A DNA stretch of 20,090 nucleotides, taken from positions 1 through 20,090 of the IMG/VR virus record IMGVR_UViG_3300021138_000218, one strand, 5' to 3'. Below, piece by piece: positions 15,014 to 20,090 of this stretch (position 1 is its first letter; every line of letters begins with the position of its first letter). The DNA is from a virus. The translations under genes and the position numbers were made by a program. Below the pieces are notes generated by a model, which was not told the origin of the DNA, searched no databases, and worked only from the letters and a program-made list of their open reading frames with translations.

Positions 15014-15387
15014 TATATTCCGTATTTGTTCTTTTTATGTTTAGCTACTGGGCTAGTATGGTGAGTATCGTGAGGTTCACGGCTTGGTGTACGTGGTTTT
15101 ACTTGGTCATATTCGGTAGGTATAACTCGTTTAACCTGTTGAACCATGTCATGTTCTTTATCTGTGTATGGATGGAATGTCCAAAACGGTCCCATCCAGC
15201 TTTCATGATCTACATCAAGTTTTTTATTACTACCATCGGCCATAGCCATAGCCATGCCAGTACGATACTGGTGATAACTTGGATAGTAACCGCCTGGATC
15301 ACGCTGGCGACTGAATCCTTGATGAACAGCATCGTGATGTTCATGAGGTTTACCAGTTTGTTCAGAAAGAAATTCTTTAGCTCTCAT
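15013..15387 (-). CDS. Small protein with targeting-like leader, paralogue of the downstream half of the nucleotidyltransferase fusion
   Basis: The 124-residue product begins MRAKEFLSEQ, close to the T4 internal-protein leader MKTYQEFIAE. It then has a His-rich segment, YHQYRTGMAMAMA (about 39-51), a YTDKE stretch (about 74-78) and the tail SPVAKHKKNKYGI. The same landmarks in the same order occur in residues 273-404 of the preceding gene (MRAQEF, YMQYRFGLAMA, YTDAE, SPVAKQKKNKYGI). The two are therefore ancient tandem duplicates; their DNA differs at many synonymous sites. No enzyme motif is visible. LSE/Q at 7-10 could be a gp21-type cleavage site. The function is unknown and packaging into the head is inference. 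Confidence 0.75.
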   Translation of the reverse strand: MRAKEFLSEQTGKPHEHHDAVHQGFSRQRDPGGYYPSYHQYRTGMAMAMADGSNKKLDVDHESWMGPFWTFHPYTDKEHDMVQQVKRVIPTEYDQVKPRTPSREPHDTHHTSPVAKHKKNKYGI

Positions 15388-15785
15388 TATATACCGTACT
15401 TGTTTTTCTTTTGCTTAGCCACTGGACTAACAACGTTACCGCCTTCTGCTTCGTTACTAATTCCATCTGTAAGATGTGTAATAGCGCCTGCACCTAGAGC
15501 TTTAGCGGCATCTTCTACCTTTTTCAATTCAGCATCTGTGTATGCAGTAATTAAAGGATCGCCACTCATAGCACCGGCTCTCGGCATGTTTGGATTAGCC
15601 ATAGCAAGACCAAATCTGTATTGCATATATGGACTACCATTAGCTTTGTTCATGCTAATGTTAGGAATACTCATGGCATTTTTTAATGCTTGAATATGAT
15701 TGTGATGCAATTCCTCGGCGCCTTTTCCAGCATAAGGAACATCGCCTTCTGCTAGTTGTTTGCGTATAAATTCTTGTGCTCTCAT
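15013..15785 (-). repeat. Two tandem paralogous coding domains (MRAxEF...KNKYGI)
   Basis: The 3' third of the nucleotidyltransferase gene (15785-15387) and the whole next gene (15387-15013) encode proteins with the same leader, core (YxQYRxGxAMA) and tail (SPVAKxKKNKYGI). Both end in a TACGGxATATAATG junction that contains the start of the next gene. Synonymous differences show the duplication is old. Confidence 0.65.
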
Positions 15786-16601
15786 CTCTCTTATTACCTT
15801 ATTAGCATATTTAACCGAATTTTCATCAGATCTGGTATATACTTGTTGCGCCTTTTTATCTCCTGTTCCTCTTTCTATTTGGTCTGGTTCTTTAGCTTTT
15901 TCTTTTTCAAACCATTTACGCATTTCTTCGGAGCTTGGAGTTGTTTTCTTTTTTACAGGTTTTTCAACTTTACCTAAAAGCCCCATGAGACTTTCATCAG
16001 CTACTTTTTCTTTCTTAGCTTTTTTAACTTTAACAGGATGTTGTCCGCATGCTTCTGCTACAGTTTCAAAGAATGTTTTACCATGTACTCGTAAATTAGG
16101 ATCTACTCCTGCTAGTTGATAGAATAATTGTTCGTTACCTGCACGAGCGGCTTCACGTAATTTAGTAGCAGACATAACTCGCGGGCTTTGTACATGGATA
16201 ATATTTTTAAAATTGTAATAGCCATGCATACTCTTTTGGCCATTATACTGATGTAATAACTTTCCAGCCCATTGCCAATCAGTTGCATCTGTTACGTAGG
16301 CAATAGTTTTACCTTCTCCTAAATGACTAAAGATTTTAGCGGCTAAAGTCATAATACTCTTCTCTCCTAGTATATGACCTTCGATTTCTGGATCGATAGC
16401 CGCCATCCATGCTGTCTTAGTTTGAAAAGATAATGGATCATCTGCTCCGGCTGTTGTGGGATTAGTGCCAATAAACCAATTATGACCTGCATGTTTAACT
16501 GCTTTCCAAACTTCAGCGTGACCTTGATGCGGAGGATTGAAGCGACCAAAGCAGAATGCCGCATCTGCTTGATGACTTTCGAATAACTGTCTTAATTTCA
16601 T
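15387..16601 (-). CDS. Cytidylyltransferase-like nucleotidyltransferase fused to a C-terminal phage domain
   Basis: After the leader MKLRQLFESH, the region 14-155 is a nucleotidyltransferase of the HxGH superfamily: FCFGRFNPPHQGHAEV (H25, H28) binds the nucleotide phosphates and SATKLREA (144-151) resembles the second signature (ISTT/SxxR). Such enzymes attach a nucleotide to a phosphorylated small molecule (NMN, pantetheine phosphate, choline or glycerol phosphate). The substrate here is unknown; an NMN adenylyltransferase-type role is possible. A lysine-rich linker (about 185-260) leads to a second domain starting MRAQEF at 273, paralogous to the next gene. AGGAG lies seven bases before the ATG, which overlaps the upstream gene by four bases. 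The internal ATG at 15785 might serve as a separate start. Confidence 0.82.
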   Translation of the reverse strand: MKLRQLFESHQADAAFCFGRFNPPHQGHAEVWKAVKHAGHNWFIGTNPTTAGADDPLSFQTKTAWMAAIDPEIEGHILGEKSIMTLAAKIFSHLGEGKTIAYVTDATDWQWAGKLLHQYNGQKSMHGYYNFKNIIHVQSPRVMSATKLREAARAGNEQLFYQLAGVDPNLRVHGKTFFETVAEACGQHPVKVKKAKKEKVADESLMGLLGKVEKPVKKKTTPSSEEMRKWFEKEKAKEPDQIERGTGDKKAQQVYTRSDENSVKYANKVIREMRAQEFIRKQLAEGDVPYAGKGAEELHHNHIQALKNAMSIPNISMNKANGSPYMQYRFGLAMANPNMPRAGAMSGDPLITAYTDAELKKVEDAAKALGAGAITHLTDGISNEAEGGNVVSPVAKQKKNKYGI

Positions 16602-17839
16602 TGTGGCGCTCCTGCCGGTTTCTTACCTGGTGCCCAAGTTGTTGGAACTAATTTAATATTTCCGTACTTGTGATGAGATTGTGCATAACGTACATGCCCT
16701 TCACCGTGCGTATCCCAGATTTCTTTACGTGGTTGAGATTTAATTGCGGCATCTACTGTATCTTTCATATCTCTAATGCCTTTGATTAAATGAAATATAG
16801 CATCTAACCCGCCCGGATGTGCTTGCACCATGGCTTTAATATGCTCTTGCTTCTTAGCACTAACACCTTTCTTAGTCATCCAGTCTATAAATTCTTGCCC
16901 GCCGATTCTACCGAAGTTAATTTGACCATTAGCATGTGCGTTACTCATGGCATTAAAAAAAGGATAGAATATTCCGTTTTTATCTGGATCAGGTAAACTA
17001 GATATAAATCCGTCTATAACCCCAGCATGTTTGTTTGTGTATTCGATTAAATCATCTACAGCACTTGTATCTACTCCTGGTGCTTCATCGGTATATATAG
17101 GACCTTGTACAATTAATCCAGGGGTCTTATTAAATTCTTGAAAGTTATCTTTAGGAACTTGTTCTCTATCATCTGCTCCGAAACGAGGAAATTGAGCATG
17201 CCCGACAACCATAACATGTGCTTTACTAATACGTTGTCCTAATTCACTTGCGGCATCCACATGATATGTTGTATCGCTCAACGGATTAGGACTAAATTCC
17301 CATACACCTTGTGGGTATTCTTTAGTCGGAGGAGTTAATCGCTTAGGATTGCCTGGTTCAACGCCAAACAAATTATCAGCATAGACAAATCCTACAAAGT
17401 TTTTAGGAGTTGCGGCATCGAATAAAGGATATAAATTACTGAAATTGGTAGCAAATTGCTTACGTTTTTCTAATTCTTCAGGAGTTTTTGGGTTACCGCT
17501 TTTGTTTACAATGAAATCGTACACATCGTGCGGGTTATCGCTTTTAACACCTTTGCTCCATTGGTTATGTCCTGCTAGTATTAATGGCCCATTCTTTTGC
17601 TCACGTCCCCAGTAGACTTGAGGATTGCCATCCCACTTGCGACGTACTGTAGTTTTGCCTGCTTTCTCGCTAGCAATCTCTTTAAAATGGCCTAATGCTT
17701 CTAATGTGCCTGCCGAACCTTTAAAAAACACTAAATGTTCAGGATGGTTAAAAGGTCGACCGTATTTTTCCATTCCATCATCGTTTGAAATGGATGGTTT
17801 TGCCTTAGCCTCGTAAAGAAATAATTCTCTAAGTAACAC
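16598..17839 (-). CDS. DUF6267-like protein with a KWDG nucleotidyltransferase-like motif
   Basis: The 413-residue protein resembles a family I know from marine and other large myoviruses (DUF6267). RRKWDGNPQVYWGRE (66-80) contains K68-x-D70-G71, the form of motif I in ATP-dependent DNA/RNA ligases and capping enzymes, where the lysine takes the nucleotide. KNFVGFVYADNLF (146-158) and GVWEFSPNPLSDTTYHVD (178-195) sit where motifs III and IIIa/IV would fall. Ligase motif V (KxK) is not clear, so catalysis is unproven. The start is a GTG at 17839, supported by AAGGGG five bases upstream; the next ATG is 22 codons later and would remove the leader. That leader, MLLRELFLYEAK, has LYE/A, a gp21-type site. 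Confidence 0.75.
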   Translation of the reverse strand: MLLRELFLYEAKAKPSISNDDGMEKYGRPFNHPEHLVFFKGSAGTLEALGHFKEIASEKAGKTTVRRKWDGNPQVYWGREQKNGPLILAGHNQWSKGVKSDNPHDVYDFIVNKSGNPKTPEELEKRKQFATNFSNLYPLFDAATPKNFVGFVYADNLFGVEPGNPKRLTPPTKEYPQGVWEFSPNPLSDTTYHVDAASELGQRISKAHVMVVGHAQFPRFGADDREQVPKDNFQEFNKTPGLIVQGPIYTDEAPGVDTSAVDDLIEYTNKHAGVIDGFISSLPDPDKNGIFYPFFNAMSNAHANGQINFGRIGGQEFIDWMTKKGVSAKKQEHIKAMVQAHPGGLDAIFHLIKGIRDMKDTVDAAIKSQPRKEIWDTHGEGHVRYAQSHHKYGNIKLVPTTWAPGKKPAGAPQ

Positions 17840-17841
17840 TA

Positions 17842-18213
17842 TTACCCCTTATACTTTCCGTCTTTAATATGTTGGATAATATCTTCGTGCATTTTATCGC
17901 ATATTTCTTCGCACATTTTATTTTCTAACTTATGTGGAAGTTCTTTAACAGGGAATTGTTTAACATATTCTTTATAGCTTTCTTCTACAGCATTGCGAAA
18001 TAGTTTTAAATCAGTAGGTTTTTTTGCTTTAACTAAATCTATACATTTTGCAATCGTAGGATATACATTACGACGATACACATTATCGTCATTATGCATA
18101 AAATGTATTAAATCTTCGGATAAATCGTAATCAAGCTCTCGCCCGTCCGCAGTATGTTTGATAAACTTGCTATCATCAAAGAATCTGCCTTCTAATAGTT
18201 CATGTATACGCAT
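17842..18213 (-). CDS. Conserved phage protein with targeting-like leader, 123 aa
   Basis: The 123-residue product starts MRIHELLEGRFF and has LSEDLIHFMHNDDNVYRRNVYPT (about 31-53), KEYVKQFPVKELP (about 81-93) and MCEEICDKMHED (about 99-110). I associate it with conserved small proteins of marine T4-like phages; no function is known to me. It is acidic overall with a basic end, and is soluble and helical. LLE/G at 6-9 matches the gp21 prohead protease site, and the leader resembles those of the next genes. It is the first gene after the candidate late promoter at 18261-18268 and is followed two bases later by the DUF6267-like gene. Confidence 0.78.
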   Translation of the reverse strand: MRIHELLEGRFFDDSKFIKHTADGRELDYDLSEDLIHFMHNDDNVYRRNVYPTIAKCIDLVKAKKPTDLKLFRNAVEESYKEYVKQFPVKELPHKLENKMCEEICDKMHEDIIQHIKDGKYKG

Positions 18214-18260
18214 TTTTAAGCTCTTTTTAATTTACTCAGCAGAAAACTCTGCGGTTAGAG

Positions 18261-18268
18261 TATTTATC
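18261..18268 (-). promoter_or_regulatory. Candidate T4-type late promoter (GATAAATA)
   Basis: On the coding strand GATAAATA lies 47 bases upstream of the first gene of the late-type block. The T4 late consensus is TATAAATA, and NATAAATA has been proposed for cyanophages. It is the only such octamer I noticed in the leaders of this window. It sits in one of the two longest gaps (69 bases). There is no -35 box, as expected for sigma gp55 promoters. Confidence 0.5.
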
Positions 18269-18282
18269 GCTTTTACCAGAAC

Positions 18283-18876
18283 TTATTTTTTAACTATGCG
18301 CTCTACTTTGCTTATGCTACCGCCCAAGTGCATCCGGGCCATAAGTAAATTATTATCACCGGTTATATAGAAGTGTGTACCACCCCAACTACGTGGTTTT
18401 AACAAGTCTTTGATACAACTTTTAGTCAGTTTACATTTTTTATTTGTATCGGCCCACGCTATAAATGCACTATGTTCCTGGATAGTTTTACCTAAAGTAA
18501 TACGATAATCGTAGTCCATTTTAGGCATAATTATAGTACCTTCTGTTAAACTAGTTCCTTGTTCGGGTTCGCAGACGTATTTTACATGTTCTGGGCCAAG
18601 TTTAGTTAATCGTTTGATCAGTTTTTGATCATTAGTGTAGATACTAATCCAAGGGCTTTCGACACGAATATCTATATTTGATTCGGACATCAACTCAGTA
18701 GCAAGTTTAACAGCATAGCCATTATCTTGGCCTGCAGATTTCCTGGCAGCTGATCCAAGTTTAGATAACGCCTCAGACATATCTCCTGTACGGAAAATAC
18801 TTGCAAAAGAACACGTCAGTACAATCTTGTACTGATATGTTCCTCTAAATAGTCGTCTAGTAGTTTTAAATAACAT
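18283..18876 (-). CDS. Conserved phage protein of unknown function, 197 aa
   Basis: The 197-residue protein starts MLFKTTRRLFRGTYQYKIVL and contains FRVESPWIS-like and nearby segments: IRVESPWISIYTND (about 75-88), KMDYDYRITLGKTIQEHSAFIAWA (about 119-142) and a highly conserved-looking C-terminus, RSWGGTHFYITGDNNLLMARMHLGGSISKVERI. I recall similar proteins in marine phages, always hypothetical. There is no signal peptide, despite a hydrophobic patch at 17-28. It overlaps the ClpA-like gene by 11 bases and has AGAAG before its ATG, so it belongs to the clp transcription unit. A link to Clp function, such as an adaptor role, is possible but unsupported. Confidence 0.78.
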   Translation of the reverse strand: MLFKTTRRLFRGTYQYKIVLTCSFASIFRTGDMSEALSKLGSAARKSAGQDNGYAVKLATELMSESNIDIRVESPWISIYTNDQKLIKRLTKLGPEHVKYVCEPEQGTSLTEGTIIMPKMDYDYRITLGKTIQEHSAFIAWADTNKKCKLTKSCIKDLLKPRSWGGTHFYITGDNNLLMARMHLGGSISKVERIVKK

Positions 18877-20090
18877 TATCTTCTGTTACTTTATTTTCAG
18901 TAGAATCTACAGTTAGCAGTGGTACTTTACTTGGTTTAGGAGTAGGAATCAATACTAGTTTATCATCTAGAACAGTAATTGATAGTGAACCACCATTCTT
19001 AAGATCACCAAACAACATTAGTTTAGCTAATGGACGTTTGATTTCTTTGTCGATAACACGTTGTAATGGACGAGCACCCATTTTAGCATCGAACCCTTTA
19101 TCGATAAGCCAATTAGTACTTTCCTTATCTAGTTTAATCTTAATACCTTTTTCTTTTACTTGATTACGCAATTCGTCAATAAACTTAGTAACAATTTTAA
19201 TCATTGTTTCTTTGTTTAGTTTATTAAATGTAACAATTCCATCTAAACGATTACGAAACTCTGGAGTAAAAAACTTCTTAAGATCCTTGTCGCTGTAATC
19301 TTTTTCTTGCGTACCAAAACCGATAGCGTTCTTTTCAGAATCGGCTGCTCCGGCATTGGTAGTAAGAATAAGAATTAAGTTACGACAATCTGCTTGTTTT
19401 CCATTTGAACCAGTAATAAACCCATTATCCATCATTTGTAGCAACACAGTTGATACATCTGGATGTGATTTTTCTACTTCGTCAAACAACAATACAGCAT
19501 TAGGATTCTCTTGAATCTGTGTAATCAACAAGCCAGCATTTTCTTCAAAGCCAACATAACCTGGAGGGCTACCGATTAGCTTGGAGATGCTATGCTTCTC
19601 TTGATATTCACTCATATCAAAGCGTAACAACTTAACACCTAAGTGTTTAGCAAGTGATTTAGCAGTTTCAGTCTTACCAGTTCCAGTTGGACCCATGAAT
19701 ACAAACGAACCAATAGGTTTGTTCTCAGATTTAAGTCCTGCTTGTGCAACCATAATCTTATCAACAATTTCTGTTAGAGCAAGATCTTGACCATAAACTT
19801 CAGCTACAAGATTATCTTGTAAGGTGGCAAGATTGCTAGATTCAGTTTCCATGATTTTTTCTTCAGGCATTTGAATCATTTTAGCAAGCTCGTATTGAAT
19901 TTCACGTTCACCAATAACACGGTCATCTGCTAGTTTAAGATTAAAACGACTACATGCTACATCAATCAAATCGATTGCTTTGTCTGGTAGTTTTTTGTCT
20001 GTTTGATATTTAATAGACAATTTAATAGCGGCATCAATAGCGTCATCACGGATTTTAACATTGTGGAAGCCTTCGTAGTATTTCTTAATA
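18866..20090 (-). CDS. clpA-like: ClpA-like AAA+ unfoldase, C-terminal part (5' end outside window)
   Basis: The frame is open to the window edge and reads IKKYYEGFHNVKIRDDAIDA before 20020, the usual ClpA/ClpC junction after the first ATPase domain; 407 residues are visible. The second ATPase domain is complete: Walker A GPTGTGKT, Walker B LLFDEVEKSH, pore loop GYVG, sensor 1 LTTNAG, arginine finger EFRNRLD and sensor 2 GARPLQR. NAIGFG (IGF at 19316-19324) aligns with the ClpA AIGL loop that docks on ClpP, so it could feed substrates to a ClpP protease. There is no ClpP gene in the window, so host ClpP is the likely partner. The tail beyond about residue 370 is short and acidic. The N-terminal domain, which would choose substrates, is not visible. 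Confidence 0.92.
   Translation of the reverse strand, partial: IKKYYEGFHNVKIRDDAIDAAIKLSIKYQTDKKLPDKAIDLIDVACSRFNLKLADDRVIGEREIQYELAKMIQMPEEKIMETESSNLATLQDNLVAEVYGQDLALTEIVDKIMVAQAGLKSENKPIGSFVFMGPTGTGKTETAKSLAKHLGVKLLRFDMSEYQEKHSISKLIGSPPGYVGFEENAGLLITQIQENPNAVLLFDEVEKSHPDVSTVLLQMMDNGFITGSNGKQADCRNLILILTTNAGAADSEKNAIGFGTQEKDYSDKDLKKFFTPEFRNRLDGIVTFNKLNKETMIKIVTKFIDELRNQVKEKGIKIKLDKESTNWLIDKGFDAKMGARPLQRVIDKEIKRPLAKLMLFGDLKNGGSLSITVLDDKLVLIPTPKPSKVPLLTVDSTENKVTEDNVI

Noticed and set aside
15381-15393. TATAAT in the junction before the 124-residue gene as a promoter -10 box
   Set aside because: No -35-like sequence lies at the right distance. The string results from the conserved KYGI-stop-ATG overlap, which recurs at 15013.
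18239-18252. 5-bp hairpin (GCAGA/TCTGC) as a terminator before the late-type block
   Set aside because: The stem is short and no T-run follows it on the coding strand. It may be a minor leader structure at most.
1-20090. tRNA genes, CRISPR arrays, insertion sequences, integrase or attachment sites
   Set aside because: None was seen. Coding density is nearly complete and the longest gap is 69 bases, leaving no room for most of these.

Overview
The window reads as a piece of the genome of a T4-like tailed phage (myovirus) of the marine kind, resembling cyanophages and pelagiphages. The evidence is a family B DNA polymerase (gp43 type), a gp45-type sliding clamp, a DsbA-like small DNA-binding protein, and many small proteins of types I associate with marine T4-like phages. 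The DNA is AT-rich. Every gene lies on the minus strand, with overlaps of 1-11 bases or gaps of at most 69 bases. The host cannot be fixed from the sequence; a marine cyanobacterium or SAR11-like bacterium is a guess. No tRNA, CRISPR array, insertion sequence or non-coding stretch over 300 bases was found.

Layout in the direction of transcription (high to low coordinates). (A) 20090-18283: the C-terminal part of a ClpA-like AAA+ unfoldase and a conserved protein of unknown role. (B) 18268-10822: a candidate T4-type late promoter (GATAAATA), then nine tightly packed genes. They include a KWDG-motif protein (DUF6267-like), a nucleotidyltransferase fused to a second domain, a Dps-type ferritin, and several lysine-rich or coiled-coil proteins. 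Several start with a short basic peptide followed by a (L/I)-x-E site, like the T4 capsid-targeting sequences cut by the gp21 protease, so the block may encode proteins packed inside the head. (C) 10818-6883: a sigma70-like promoter with a palindrome over its -10 box, then dsbA-like, an SGNH-hydrolase-like gene, gene 43 behind a hairpin that abuts its ribosome binding site, and a short UDP-glucose dehydrogenase-like gene. (D) 6105-1: a second near-consensus promoter, the sliding clamp, a small membrane protein, a transglycosylase of the TGT/DpdA type, a BPSL0761-like protein, a Gfo/Idh/MocA oxidoreductase, a zinc-type MDR dehydrogenase, an unknown, an Fe(II)/2-oxoglutarate oxygenase and a partial gene.

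How the parts may work together: clamp and polymerase form the replication core, and the polymerase C-terminus looks like a clamp-binding tail. Block D suggests, by inference only, a base- or sugar-modification cassette in which a DpdA-like enzyme exchanges guanine in DNA and the oxidoreductases and oxygenase make or finish the base. Block B looks like late, virion-associated functions. The leads most worth checking are the DpdA-like cassette, the shared capsid-targeting-like N-termini, the gene 43 operator-like hairpin, and the ClpP-docking loop in the phage ClpA.
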